From positions 49,873,687-49,937,686 of the forward strand of contig CM017570.1 in NCBI GenBank assembly GCA_007844125.1: a DNA stretch of 64,000 nt. The letters run 5' to 3'. The notes beneath the pieces are model-generated. The model saw nothing but the letters and a program-made list of their open reading frames with translations. It had not been told where the DNA came from and did no database searches. This DNA comes from Sinonovacula constricta. Taxonomy: Eukaryota; Mollusca; Bivalvia; Cardiida; Solecurtidae. Positions 1 to 11,935 of the stretch are shown here, one piece after another. The translations under genes were made by a program, and so were the position numbers. Positions within the stretch are counted from its first letter, which is position 1. Every line of letters begins with the position of its first letter.

Positions 1-299
1 TAAATACTGCAGTATATCTTAATTTACTGTGTAAAGTAGAAAGATGTATTTATTAGAACAGCTCGGTGGTTATTTTTTTATAATATAATATTTTTAAAAC
101 AATCAGGTTAACATATAATATAGAGTATTTGTGGTATTTAGCCGGTTGTAGCTTTTTATGACCAGTTGAAAATATAGATGAATTAAAATACAGGTGTATG
201 TTATTTTTGTATGTGTATGTATGGAATTAATTTTTGTTGGGGGCAGACCTAAATTTGACCTGGTGGCCGAGTTTTTGAACCCATGTGAACTAATAACAA

Positions 300-480
300 A
301 CTTATCCAAGAATTCTTGCTGACAAACATTCTGACCAAGTTCGATGAAGATTGGATAAAAACTGTAGCCCCTAGTGTGTGTTTATAAGTACATTATTGAC
401 GCTGCATGACGGACGCCGAACAAAGGTGTTTCAGAAAGGCTCACCTTGAGCACTCTGTTGAGCTACAAGTGAAAAGTGTC
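300..480 (+). repeat. Dispersed bivalve-type repeat, copy 1
   Basis: The stretch reads gaccaagttcgatgaagatt and later ggctcaccttgagc followed by gttgagcta. The same word order occurs at 5,690-6,430, and the terminal part recurs near 10,340-10,450. No coding potential is visible. The class of element is not evident, because I see no terminal inverted repeats or poly-A tail. It resembles repeats common in bivalve introns; that resemblance is from general knowledge. Confidence 0.6.
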
Positions 481-835
481 TATTTTCAAACCGGAAAATC
501 TGTACCTGTTTTCTCCATTGTGCGAAGTAAATCTAACACACAAATACATTTTCCAGGTTAATGCACGCAAGATTCTAGATTAAAACAATTAAATTCACTG
601 TAGCTTAACTTAAAATACCAACACACAATGAAAGTAACATTAGGTTATTGTATAAGTAAGAGTTATGTCCCTTCCTTTAACGAAATGAGGGAATCTCTAC
701 CACTAGAAGAATATACTGTGAAAAGAAAGAGCCTTCTATCAAGCTGTCAATGGTCGCATTTTACGTAACAAAATGTGTGTTCTTGTTTGTATGTTTTTAT
801 TATACAATCGTTCCGCTGAAATCTATTCTTAGCAG
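481..835. other. No feature recognised
   Basis: AT-rich sequence between a dispersed repeat and a SINE. I see no open frame, splice-flanked exon or repeat structure here. Confidence 0.5.
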
Positions 836-1065
836 TGGGGCGCTCGAGGTGTAGTGTTAGAGTCGCCGGTTTGTCACTTCTCTGACTGCTTAGCCTCTCA
901 CCATGTGGATTCGCATTCGGGGCGAAGGACTTAATGAGAGAAGGTCTTCCAGCTGACGTCCGGTGGTTCTACCCAGACAAGTGTCTGAGGTCTTGCTCCA
1001 CCAAAAAGCTGGACGTTGATATAATGATCATAAATGTTCGCTGCAAGGAATGTCAAAAACAAAAG
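836..1065 (+). mobile_element. tRNA-derived SINE, family 1, full copy
   Basis: A box A-like block (gtgtagtgttagagtcgcc) is followed by a degenerate box B-like block (gtggattcgcattcgggg). A body containing ccagctgacgtccggtggttctac comes next, then a tail with ataatgatcataaatg. The same order is seen at 62,764-62,985 (plus) and 52,905-53,135 (minus). Fragments lie at 15,926-16,065 and 11,466-11,505. SINEs of this kind are transcribed by RNA polymerase III and moved by LINE enzymes. I infer the class from the A/B-box layout and the multiple copies. Confidence 0.7.
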
Positions 1066-1369
1066 AAAACTATTGTTAGCAACATTGACATTGACCACAG
1101 TGTTGTCTATAAAATATATCAATTACGGTCCTTGTTTAACTGTTTTGTCTCTCTTACAATTACTCTGTATGACATTGTCTAGTAATAGTTTTGGTAATTC
1201 TCATAGGACATTTTCATATTTTCTTACTTGTAATCTTTTCAATAGAAGGCAATACCTCGTACATGTATGCGAACAGTTAATGAAATGTGCATGACTTCTT
1301 TTGTAATTTAAGTAAAGTAGATCTAAATGTGTATAACTGTTTTTACTTTTCCTTCCCCATATCTCTTAT

Positions 1370-1383
1370 TCTCTCTCTCTAAG

Positions 1384-1416
<33 letters not shown>

Positions 1417-2852
1417 GAGCCTCACTGTCGCTCTCTCAGCCTCTCTCTTTTTGAGACACACTCCCGCTCTCTCCGGGACTTTATTTCTCTGAGCCTCTTA
1501 CTCGCTTTCTCTGAGACTCTACCTTGCTCTCTCTAAGCCTCTCTCTTGCTTGCTCTCTCTCTCTCTCTCTCTTAGACTCTCTCTCTCTCTCTAAGCCTCT
1601 CTCTTGCTCTCTCTCTGAGACTCTCTCTCTAAGCCTCTCTCTTGCTATCTCTCTCTAAGCTTCTCTCTAGCTCTTTCTCTCTCTCTCTCTCTCTCGGAGA
1701 CTCTCTCTAAGCCTATTTCTTGCTCTATCTCTCTCGCTTTCTCTGAGACTATCTTGCTCTCTCTAAGCCTCTCTTGCTCTCTCTCTCTCTTAGACTCTCT
1801 CTCTCTCTAAGCCTCCCTCTTGCTCTCTCTCTGAGACTCTCTCTCTCTCTAAGCCTCTCTCTTGCTCTCTCTCTAAGCCTCTTTCTTGCTCTCTCTAAGC
1901 CTCTCTCTAGCTCTCTCTAAGCCTCTCTCTGAGACTATCTTGCTCTCTGTAAGCCTCTCTCTAGCTCTCTCTAAGCCTTTCTCTGAGACTATCTTGCTCT
2001 CTCTAAGCCTCTCCCTAGCTCTCTCTAAGCCTCTCTCTGAGACTATCTTGCCCTCTCTAAGCCTCTCTCTAGCTCTCTCTAAGCCTTTTTCTTGCTCTCT
2101 CTAAGCCTCTCTCTAGCCCTCTCTAAGCCTTTCTATGAGACTATCTTGCTCTCTCTAAGCCTCTCTCTAGCTCTCTCTCTAAGCCTCTCTCTGAGACTAT
2201 CTTGCTCTAAGCCTCTCTCTAGCTCTCTCTAAGCCTTTCTCTGAGACTATCTTGCTCTCTCTAAGCCTCTCTCTAGCTCTCTCTAAGCCTCTCTCCGAGA
2301 CTATCTTGCTCTCTCTAAGCCTCTCTCCAGCTCTCTCTAAGCCTCTTTCTTGCTCTCTCTAAGCCTCTCTCTAGCTCTCTCTAAGCCTTTCTCTGAGACT
2401 ATCTTGCTCTCTCTAAGCCTCTCTCTAGCTCTCTATAAGCCTCTCTCTGAGACTCTCTCTCTCTCTAAGCCTCTCTCTTGCTCTCTCTGAGACTCTCTCT
2501 CTGAGACTCTCTCTCTAAGCCTCTCTCTAGCTCTCTCTAAGCCTCTCTCTTGCTCTCTCTCTAAGCCTCTTTCTTGCTTTATCTCTCGCTTTCTCTGAGA
2601 CTATCTTGCTCTCTCTAAGCCTCTCTCTAGCTCTCTCTCTCTCTCTCTAAGCCTCTCTTAAGCTCTCTCTAAGCCTCTCTCTTGCTCTCTCTCTAAGCCT
2701 CTTTCTTGCTCTATATTTCTCGCTTTCTCTGAGACTATCTTGCTCTCTCTAAGCCTCTCTCTTGCTCTCTCTCTCTCTTAGACTCTCTCTCTAAGCATCT
2801 CTCTCTTAGACTCTCTCTCTCTAAGCCTCTCTCTTGCTCTCTCTCTCTCGGA

Positions 2853-2913
<61 letters not shown>

Positions 2914-3160
2914 ACTTGCTCTCTCTGATCCTCCATGTTGCTCTCTCTGAGACTCATGCTCGCTCTGTTTCTGAGACTGTCTTTCGCTCTTCCTGAGATC
3001 TGTTTTCTCTCTGAGCCTCTCTTCTCACTCTCTTTCTCTCTCTGTGAGACACTGTCGCTCTTTCTTAGCCTCTCTCTGTCACTCTCTCTTGAGCCTCTCC
3101 CTCGCTATCTCTGAGCCTCTCTCGTTCTCTCTGACTCTATCTCTAGATGTCGTCAACACG
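1370..3160 (+). repeat. CT-rich compound tandem array with a 54-bp unit
   Basis: Nearly pure pyrimidine on the plus strand, made of (CT)n broken by taagcctctctctag and gagactatcttg. The word gagactatcttg recurs at 1,931, 1,985 and 2,039, which gives a 54-bp period. The block ends in a long uninterrupted (CT)n near 2,860-2,910. The short open frames inside, rich in Leu and Ser, are by-products of the repeat. Confidence 0.9.
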
Positions 3161-3361
3161 AATAATATATTTGTCCCCCTTCCTCAGCCATTTATAGAAA
3201 ATAGACTCATAACGAAAGTGGGGATGCAGTAGTTGTAAAAATGTCTATAAGAACTGCTCAACAGATTAGTAATTTATGCCCCAGAACAATGAAAGCAAGT
3301 AATAATAACGAGGAGAAAGGTGGACAATGTATTAACGCATACAACCAGGACTGATAACTCA

Positions 3362-3470
3362 TACTCTTTTGGTTTCATTGATAACAGTTCCATTATTTAC
3401 ATACTGTTTTGGTTCCATTATTAACAGTTTACATACTGTTTTGGTTCCATTATTAACAGTTTATATACTA
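3362..3470 (+). repeat. Short tandem repeat, unit about 32 bp, about three copies
   Basis: The phrase gttttggttccattattaac is repeated in tandem, with a more diverged first copy reading gttttggtttcattgataac. Its sequence is unrelated to the 32-bp array further right. Confidence 0.7.
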
Positions 3471-3575
3471 AAGTTGTTAGAATTCATTTAGTCCTTGTAT
3501 ATTCCCAGGATTTTTACAGTCTCTGTTGTTTAAGTAGCTTAATATAAGAGTTAAACATTGGGGCAGTTCTTACTT

Positions 3576-3907
3576 CAGGGTTCCCACAATTTCTGAAGTG
3601 AAAAATTCAAGGTCTTGTCCAGGTTTTTTCCAGGTATTTTGTCCATTTTCAAGGTCTATGAATGTGAACATTCAAGAGTTTTGCGGTAAATATTTATGGG
3701 AGTTTACAAATGTATGCCAACAAATACTCTGATTTTTTAAATCAAATTCAGTTAAAATGTCTTATGATTATTAAAATGTACTAACAGTTTTCCCGGTAAT
3801 TTCCCGTTTTTTGTGTATCATGTCAAATTTAAGGTCTTTTCCCGACCGGTAGTGTTTATTTTCGAATTCCAGGCTTTTCCCGATTTCCCGGTTCTGTGGG
3901 AACCCTG
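3576..3907. mobile_element. MITE-like non-autonomous DNA transposon
   Basis: The left end cagggttcccaca (3,576-3,588) is the exact reverse complement of the right end tgtgggaaccctg (3,895-3,907). Both sides are flanked by ttactt (3,570-3,575 and 3,908-3,913), a six-base direct repeat consistent with a target-site duplication. The 332-bp interior has no open frame and contains repeated ttcaaggtc and tttcccg words. The terminal sequence resembles short DNA transposons found in many animals. I cannot assign the superfamily: hAT would normally give eight bases. Confidence 0.8.
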
Positions 3908-3913
3908 TTACTT

Positions 3914-4770
3914 AATCTTATTTAGAGATTCAAATGTTTGATATAATGAAGTCACTCTCTATATGACTAACAATGTCTAAATCTATATTTTCATAATTGA
4001 CAGCAGATTTGTAACACCAGTGGCCACCCGATGCCGCCTCTGCGTAGCGGTTTACTGGGGATGTAGCCTTTGACCAAAGCTTCACTGAGAATGTACATTG
4101 TATATGGATGATGACCATATGGCTGGTTTTATAAGCAAAATATTACATTTAAACTTTAGAGGTGGTACTCAACAGTTATCGACCATTTCAACAAAAAAAT
4201 CATGTCACCTTAAAAGATTCTGCAAAATGCTATGTATTGGTGCCCTACATCCATGTGAAAATAAAAAAAATAACTACCCACTTGCTAAATGTATTTTCTA
4301 CCTAAGCCAAACTGCACAGTTGGTTCTTTTTTTAAAACTAAGGAAACTACGTGCTGTTGAGATCACGTCACATGATTAACCAGGTAATCAGCTCTGACGT
4401 CAATATCTATCTTGTGCTGGAATCCCCACAATGAACTGTTCAAGTGATATATAGTCAAATGTGTACTCTTCCATAGAGGTATAAGTTTGCACCAATTATG
4501 CACAAAGTCCCCAGAACTTGGGTAAGATGTTGTTACATGTATGAGATAAAGGTTAATTGTCGGAGATCACCTTTAAACTGCCTTAATTAGGAAGTTGTTA
4601 TAGAATTATCTTGTTAAGACAAATCCATTGTCCCATACAAGTTACTTAAATCAGATAAATAAATCACCTAAGTTCACAACACACAAGCTGGCATTCAAAA
4701 TGAAAATCATTTTAAGAGTGCGGTATGTTTCGTGGTGAAATGTTGACATGTACGTGTTGATAAACTGCGT
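3914..4770. other. No feature recognised
   Basis: Unique AT-rich sequence containing only short open frames without splice-site or domain support. It may be the 3' flank or an intron of the TRIM-like gene that begins at 9,970 on the minus strand. Confidence 0.5.
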
Positions 4771-4822
4771 AACATTATACATCACAACTAAATCGCCAGT
4801 AAGATATAAAAACTATACTTAC

Positions 4823-5126
4823 GGCTATCTCTTTGGGACCAATACAGCAGACATTACATGGCTCCTTATCCGTATCACAGTACTGCATTACTGTTCTGCT
4901 TGACGGGTCTACACGCTTCAGTTTCTTGTTGTTGACATCTGCTATGATCAGACTCCCATCGCTGAGGGGGCAACAATCATAAATACCACACACCTCCTTA
5001 TCCTCTGGAATACGGGCTATGATCGTTCTTACTTCATTAATGAGGGAACTGAAGCCTTTGAGAGAGTGAGCCTTAAAGGTGGCAGAAGAACATTTCTGGG
5101 TAGAACAGCCCGCACTCGCAGGTATG
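4823..5126 (-). CDS. TRIM-like gene A, beta-propeller exon
   Basis: This is a 304-bp minus-strand exon between a clear acceptor (cttccag before 5,126) and a strong donor (gtaagt after 4,823). It is open in one frame, entering in phase 2 and leaving in phase 0. The protein has an EDKEVCGIYDCCPLSDG stretch followed by SLIIADVNNKKLKRVD. That is the strand pattern of the propeller (NHL-like or WD-like) tail of bivalve TRIM-like proteins. Upstream on the same strand is the B-box exon (9,970-9,663), whose phase-2 donor fits this acceptor. The remaining propeller blades should lie in exons at lower coordinates, but I did not find them. Family membership is inferred from pattern. Role unknown: such proteins are often called E3 ligases, but no RING finger is seen here. 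Confidence 0.65.
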
Positions 5127-5689
5127 CTGGAAGACGTAACATGTAATGGCATAAACACAGACGGTGAAATGCCTTACATTTAAAAGGAGTTACAAGTCTG
5201 TGACTCTACTTTCAAAATATGGGCTTCCAACATATCAACATAAATTTTACTGACTAAAAACGAGTAAGAAGTATTGTTTTGAATTTAGTATTAACATACA
5301 GAGCCACTTCAGTCTTAGCTGAGAGAAATTTATTTCAACATTATTTCCTTTACTCGAGATATATACATTACATACTCAGTCATGCTAATGGAAACAAAGA
5401 ACACATCCAAATACAGATCATACTTGTTTCAATCTGTAAAACGATGTCCGTTTACCCATTTCTATACTTTCGACAGATTAAATAAAGTTTATTTGAACCA
5501 ACTATCAGCACTTGTGCATCGTATATTATCGTTTATAACTTATTTTGTAAAAATTGAAAGTTGATATTGTTGTTTAAATACTATTTTACATGGTATGTTG
5601 GATTCAAAATACCCAGCTAAAGTCGTAATGAAAAAAACTTTAAAATTATATTATATTTTCCACTGAGTGATTACAACAAGAAGGACATG

Positions 5690-6430
5690 CTGGCCCTTAA
5701 CCTGAGGACACAGGTTGTAGGCTCATATCTGGCGTCAAGTAATTAAGAGTTATATACTTTAGAAATCTTTAGTGAAGATTGGACCATTAGTGTGGCATTT
5801 GGGTTGATAAGTATCCTACTAAATCCACATGACCCACTTCAAAATATAGGTAAGAGTTCAAACTGCCAAACATTCTGGCCAAGTTTGGTGAAGATTGGGC
5901 CATTAGTGTGGCCTCTAAGTGTTTTCACATGGTTTTTCTGAAATTTGACCTAGTGACCTACATACTGACTAGACGTGAACCAATAACGAACTCATCCAAG
6001 ATTTTATGCAGTCACATTCTGACCAAGTTTGGTGAAGATTGGTCGATAAATATGTGATCTCTAATGTATTCAAAAGCTTTTTCTGAGATTTGACCTGGTG
6101 ACCTACATACTGAACAGACGTGAACCAGTTATAAACTCATCCAAGATTTCATGCAAGCTAACATTCTGATCAGGTTTGGTGAAGATTGGGCCATAAATGT
6201 GGCCTCTAGTGTGTTCACATTTTTTCCCTAAAATTTGACCTAGTGACGTACTTTTTGACCCCACGTGATTCAGTTACAAAATCATCTAAGATTGCATGCT
6301 GACAAACATGTTGACCAAGTTTGGTGAAAATTGTGCTATAAATGTGGTCTCTAGTGTGTTTACAAACTAAAATGATGACGACGAAGCGGTAACACAAAAG
6401 CTCACCTTGAGCATGTTGTGCTCAGATGAG
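5690..6430 (+). repeat. Dispersed bivalve-type repeat, copy 2, with internal 146-bp tandem period
   Basis: The phrase aagtttggtgaagattgg recurs at about 5,884, 6,026, 6,173 and 6,318 (the last slightly changed), about 146 bases apart. Each copy is followed by a variant of gtggcctctagtgtgttcac. The block ends with gctcaccttgagcatg and gagctaaaa, matching copy 1. Several open frames on the minus strand inside it are by-products. Confidence 0.75.
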
Positions 6431-6659
6431 CTAAAAATCAGACCTTACAAATTTTAATGAACAGCCCCCCAAAAAATATCGCACAATCGGAGACGCGATG
6501 ACGTCATAAACTATACCGCATATTATTAACATAATGTGGCATCTTTTTAAAGCTCGATAACAATAACTTGCGGTGTTTGCATTTTTAATGTACTTTTCTT
6601 TGTGGTAATATTCTGTATTCATAGACATTTAGCGGGGAATGTATCCCTAGTAAGCATAC

Positions 6660-9497
6660 TAGTGAAAAGTATATTGATTTAGAAAGTACACTGCATTATG
6701 GTATGTTGATTTAGAAACCACACTGCAGTATGGTATGTTGATTTAGAAACCACACTGCAGTATGGTATGTTGATTTAGAAACCACACTGCTGTATGGTAT
6801 ATTGATTTAGAAAGCACACTGCAGTATGGTATGTTGATTTAGAAAGCACACTGCAGTATGGTATGTTGATTTAGAAAGCACACTGCAGTATGGTACGTTG
6901 ATTTAGAAACCTAACTGCAGTATGGTATGTTGATTTAAAATGCACACTGCAATATGGTATGTTGATTTAGAAAGCACACTGCAGTATGGTATGTTGATTT
7001 AGAAAGCACACTGCAGTATGGTATGTTGATTAAGAAAGCACACTGCATTATGGTATGTTGATTTAGAAGGCACATTGCAGTATGGTATGTTGATTTAGAA
7101 AGCACACTTCAGTATAGTATGTTGATTTAGAAAGCACACTCCGGTATGGTATGTTGATTTAGAAACCTAACTGCAGTATGGTATGTTGATTTAGAAACCT
7201 AACTGCAGTATGGTATGTTGATTTAGAAATCACACTGCTGTATGGTATGTTGATTTAGAAAGCACAATGCAGTATGGTATGTTGATTTAGAAATCACACT
7301 GCTGTATGGTATGTTGATTTAGAAAGCACAATGCAGTATGGTATGTTGATTTAGAAATCACACTGCTGTATGGTATGTTGATTTAGAAAGCACACTGCTG
7401 TACGGTATGTTGATTTAGAAAGCACACTGCATCATGGTATGTTGATTTAGAAGGCACAATGCAGTATGGTATGTTGATTTAGAAAGCAGACTCTTGAATG
7501 GTATGTTGATTTAGAAAGCACACTCCTGTATGGTATGTTAATTTATAAAGCACACACCTGTATGGTATGTTGATTAAAAAAGCACACTGCAGTATGGTAT
7601 GTTGATTTAGACAGCACACTGCAGTATGGTATGTTGATTTAGAAACCACACTGCAGCATGGTATGTTGATTTAGAACGCACACTGCAGTATGGTATGTTG
7701 ATTTAGAAAGCACACTCCTGTATGGTATGTTGATTAAGAAACCACACTGCAGCATGGTATGTTGATTTAGAAAGCACACTGTTGTATGGTATGTTGATTT
7801 AGAAAGCACACACCTGTATGGTATGTTAATTTATAAAGCACACTGCTGTATGGTATGTTGATTAAGAAAGCACACTGCAGCATGGTATGTTGATTTAGAA
7901 AGCCCCTTGCAGTATGGTATGTTGATTTAGAAAGCACACTGCAGTATGGTATGTTGATTTAGAAAGCACACTGCAGTATGGTATGTTGATTTAGAAAGCA
8001 CACTTTTGTATGGTATGTTGATTTAAAAAGCCCCTTGCAGTATGGTATGTTGATTTAGAAAGCACACTGCAGTATGGTATGTTGATTTAGACAGCACACT
8101 CCTGTATGGTATGATGATTTAGAAAGCACACTGTTGTATGGTATGTTGATTTAGACAGCATAATGCAATATGGTATGTTGATTTAGAAACACACTGCAGT
8201 ATGGTATGTTGATTTAGAAAACACACTCCTGTATGGTATGTTGATTTAGAAAGCACACTGTTGTATGGTATGTTGATTTAGACAGCATAATGCAGTATGG
8301 TATGTTGATTTAGAAAGCACACTGCAGTATGGTATGTTGATTTAGAAAGCACACTGCAGTATGGTATGTTGATTTAGAAACCTAACTGCAGTATGGCATG
8401 TTGATTTAGAAAGCACACTGCAGTATGGTATGTTGATTTAGAAACCTAACTGCAGTATGGCATGTTGATTTAGAAAGCACACTGCAGTATTGTTTGTTTA
8501 TATAGAAACCAAACTCCAGTATGGTATGTTGATTTAGAACGCACACTGTTGTATGGTATGTTGATTTAGACAGCACACTGCAGTATGGTATGTTGATTTA
8601 GAAAACAAACTGGTGTATGGTATGATGATGTAGAAAGCACACTCCTGTATGGTATGTTGATTAAGAAACCACACTGCAGCATGGTATGTTAATTTAGAAA
8701 GCACACTGTTGTAATGAATGTTGATTTAGACAGCACACTGCAGTATGGTATGCTGATTCAGAATGCACACTCATGTATGGTATGCTGATGTAGAAAGCAC
8801 ACTGTTGTATGGTATGTTGATTTAGAAATCACACTGCAGTATGGTATGTTGATTTAGAAAGCACACTGCAGTATTGTATGTGGTTTTAAAAAATCACGCT
8901 GTTGTATGGTATATTGATTTAGAAAGGACACTCCTGTATGGTATTTTGATTAAGAAAGAACACTGCAGTATGGTATGTTGATCTAGAAACCACACTGCAG
9001 TATGGTATGTTGATTTAGAAAGCACACTGCAGTATGGTATGTTGATTTAGAAAGCACACTGCAGTATGGTATGTTGATCTAGAAACCACACTGCAGTATG
9101 GTATGTTGATTTAGAAAGCACACTGTTGTATGGTATGTTGATTTATAAACCGCATTGCAGTATGGTATGTTGATTTAGAAAGCACCCATATGTATGGTAT
9201 GTTGATTTAGAAATCACACTTTTGTATGGTATGTTGATTTAGAAAGCACACCGCAGTATTGTATCTTGACTTAGAAAGCACACTTGTGTATTGCATGTTG
9301 ATTTAGAAAGCACATTGCAGTATGGTATGTTGATTTATAAACCAGACTGCTGCATATTATGTTTATTTAGAAATCACACTGTTGTATAATATGTTTGTTT
9401 AGAAATCACACTGTTGTATAATATGTTTGTTTAGAAATCACACTGTTGTACATTTTTTTAGAAAGCACACTCATGTATGGTATGATGATTTATTAAC
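6660..9497 (+). repeat. 32-bp tandem array (about 88 units)
   Basis: The phrase ggtatgttgatttagaaa, followed by variants of gcacactgcagtat, repeats every 32 bases for about 2.8 kb. Units vary by substitution (cagcatgg, ctgttgta, ctcctgta), and a few carry indels towards the right end. Many units contain a PstI site (ctgcag). The array lies in the intron between the two visible exons of TRIM-like gene A. No CRISPR-like spacers exist; the units abut directly. Confidence 0.95.
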
Positions 9498-9662
9498 CAA
9501 ATGGTTATACAGACTGACCTCCTTATTTCATTTGATAGCAAATAGTAAAATAAAGATCGGCCCACAATTTACAACATTTATTTCATTTTTATCTTGAGCT
9601 TGGGATATGGGACTAAATCTTGAACTATTCTCATATTATTATATTGTGTAAAGATAACTCAC

Positions 9663-9970
9663 CTGTGCTCCAGAAGGTGACATTTCCTACACAGCAGTTC
9701 ATTGTGTTGGCGACAGTACAATGTAATTAATTCATCCGCATGTTTTAGACATCTCTCCGTTAGAACATCTTTGGCATCTCCATGTCCTTGCACTACATTG
9801 TGATTTTCATTAAATTCATTATGTGTCCCTAAGCAAGATGTACACAGATGTTTCCGGCAGTCGTAACAATAATAATCCGCAATCTGTTCTGTTTTCTTCT
9901 TGTCACCAATGGAACACATGGCATCAATATATTCATCTGAACCTTTGCACGTTTCTCTTGCTGTCGCCAT
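9663..9970 (-). CDS. TRIM-like gene A, first coding exon with two B-box zinc fingers
   Basis: The exon starts at ATG (9,970) and ends at a good donor (gtgagtt) after 9,663, leaving in phase 2. Of 103 residues, about 19-57 form a B-box1-like finger (Cys19, Cys35, Cys38, Cys43, Cys46, His50, His57). Residues about 74-102 form a B-box2 (Cys74, His77, Cys86, His89, Cys94, Cys97, His102). No RING finger precedes the B-boxes, so ubiquitin-ligase activity cannot be assumed. Genes with RING-less B-boxes, a coiled coil and a propeller are strongly expanded in bivalves and are often linked to immune responses (family knowledge). The coiled-coil exon expected next was not found. The only partner exon recognised is at 5,126-4,823. 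Confidence 0.75.
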
Positions 9971-10142
9971 TTTTACTATTGGTTCTGTTGCCTTCCTTGA
10001 TGAATGACAATGTTTTTATAACATCTTTAACATTTGCTTAACAAAACCAATTATAGTAATATACAGATAAGGATTTTAAGGGTATGTACACTGATGGCTA
10101 CGCCCCTGGCAGCCATGTTTTAGACAGAATACATGTATCGTA

Positions 10143-10262
10143 CTTACTTTTTAAAACAGTATTTGCATAGGGCCATCCTAGGAACAGGTATACCAAATAT
10201 CAAGGTCCTAGCTTTTGTGGTTTCTGACAAAAAGATTTTCAAAGTTTTTTAATGGAGCAAAA
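10143..10262 (-). repeat. Dispersed repeat family D, minus-strand copy
   Basis: Read on the minus strand this contains ttttgtcagaaaccacaaaa and aggaccttgatatttgg. It aligns with a plus-strand copy at 41,820-41,930 (ttgtcagaaactacaatatc and gagccttgaattttgg). No coding frame is conserved between the copies. Confidence 0.6.
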
Positions 10263-10329
10263 TTCTTTAAAACAACTTTTTGGTACTGCTGTTTGCCAAA
10301 ACTTCTTCAAAAATTCATTGAATATGTAC

Positions 10330-10450
10330 CAGTGATTTTAGATGAGACGTTTAAATAGTTTTGACAGACAAGTTGCACCGAACGTGTGACAACAAAAGGT
10401 GCGCAATCACAATTGCTCAACCTGAGCATAAGCTCTGGTGAGCTAAAATA
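10330..10450 (+). repeat. Dispersed bivalve-type repeat, terminal fragment
   Basis: The sequence ttgctcaacctgagcataag followed by gtgagctaaaa matches the end of the repeats at 300-480 and 5,690-6,430. The fragment is truncated on its left. Confidence 0.45.
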
Positions 10451-10699
10451 ATAAACAATAAACATTACCTTAGTCATTACTTAAGTATTCTAATTAAAAC
10501 CCAGTTGGCTGATGGCAAAAATTTACTGCTTGTTTCTAATTAAATTTGCTAGAAGGTTCCACCGTGCTGCAATAATGTTGTTTTACATATATTATTTTTC
10601 AGACAGATATCTAGTTTGTGCGTGTTTTATGCATAGACTGCCAACAAAAAAAATTAAGCTCACCGAAGAAAAATCTATATTTGATCTAATATTTAAAAT

Positions 10700-11040
10700 G
10701 TTATTATATGGCAAAGGTTCCATGGTTTCATTTATTGTAAATGTTCTTTTGTATTAGCAAAGTCATTTCGCTGGTTTGAGACCAAAATCCAAACAGAAAT
10801 GGGCATAAATAACGCAAAACGATGACAAATAGTCAAATGACTAAACATCGTATAGTCGATTTCAGGCTGTTATATAGGCATAGGCTTCATGGTTTCATTT
10901 ATCATAAATATATTTAGAAAAAGGTCATTTCGTTGGTTTGGACCGAAATCTAAACAGAAATGTGCTTAAATCACAAAAACGGTGACAAATAGTCACGAAT
11001 AGTCAAATTACAAAAATAGTTTCAGTATGTTAATAGGCTT
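10700..11040 (+). repeat. 168-bp tandem repeat, two diverged copies
   Basis: The phrase catggtttcatttat occurs at about 10,720 and 10,889, 168 bases apart. In each copy it is followed by aaggtcatttcg or its variant and by caaatagtca. An inverted pair of the same units lies at 15,640-15,925. The open frame at 10,512-10,757 partly overlaps this repeat and is not supported as a gene. Confidence 0.75.
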
Positions 11041-11465
11041 AACTATATCATTTAGGTCAAACATTTTATTTTAAAATTTTATTTTAAATTATTATTTTAT
11101 ATTAAACATATTTGATGTATTTTTACAAACTTGGTTTATTTAACAGCTTTTAAACACACATGAAAGTATTACCGAAAAGTGGTTCAACGGGTACAATTAT
11201 CTATACTCAACACAGACTCAAGGCAAAACAGTGAAATTAATTGACTCAGTTTTGTTATTAGCACACTTTGTTTCATAAAAAACTTAACATATTTTCTTAT
11301 TGTCAAACGCATAAACCATGAATTTATCCTACGATTTTCTGGATTATTCCATGTAACATAAAACAAGACAAGTTTTTATAAACAAAACGTTTATTGGAAC
11401 ATGTACTGTTGACCAATCACACAAAGAAAACAGAGCGTCTGAGACAATACGAGTAATTCAGGTAT
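11041..11465. other. No feature recognised
   Basis: Very AT-rich stretch with no open frame that stands out on either strand. Confidence 0.5.
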
Positions 11466-11505
11466 GTATAGTGCGCTATAATTATCATAATTGGTCGCTG
11501 TGATG
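11466..11505 (+). mobile_element. SINE family 1, tail fragment
   Basis: The bases gctataattatcataattgg plus tcgctgtgatgc match the tail of the SINE at 62,764-62,985. Only the 3' tail is present, so it is either a truncated copy or a shared LINE-derived tail. Confidence 0.5.
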
Positions 11506-11771
11506 CATTTCTTTAAAAAAGAATAGTATAATAATTAAAATGATAAAGTTGTAAATGAGGACGACTAAAGGAGGCACAGGAGAAAATGCAGAACTCGACA
11601 CCACAGACATCCCCAAAAGTTGAAGAAAGACAAATTTATTTTTAGAAGGGGTTACAGAAAAATAAATTAAGTTATATTAAAGTATTAAAAACACTGAAGT
11701 TGTTGGTAATAAACGCTGATAAATCAGACATATAGAATCAAATGTAAATAGGGAGTGGTTAAAATTGAACA

Positions 11772-11851
11772 TGTGTGTATGTGCGTGTGTGCGCGCGTGT
11801 GTGTGTGTGTGTAAGTGTGCGTGTGTGTTTGTGTGTATGTGCGTGCGTGCG

Positions 11852-11920
<69 letters not shown>

Positions 11921-11935
11921 GTGCGTATGTAGTTG
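11772..11935 (+). repeat. (GT)n microsatellite
   Basis: An imperfect GT run with gc, ga and ta interruptions. Open frames of His-Thr or Cys-Val repeats across it on both strands are artefacts of the dinucleotide repeat. Confidence 0.95.

Noticed and set aside
1327..2104. Leu/Ser-rich frames that could be read as signal peptides or membrane proteins.
   Set aside because: They lie in a CT-rich tandem array, and composition alone explains them.
6660..9497. CRISPR-like array of 32-bp repeats.
   Set aside because: Units abut with no unique spacers, and the context is a eukaryotic intron.
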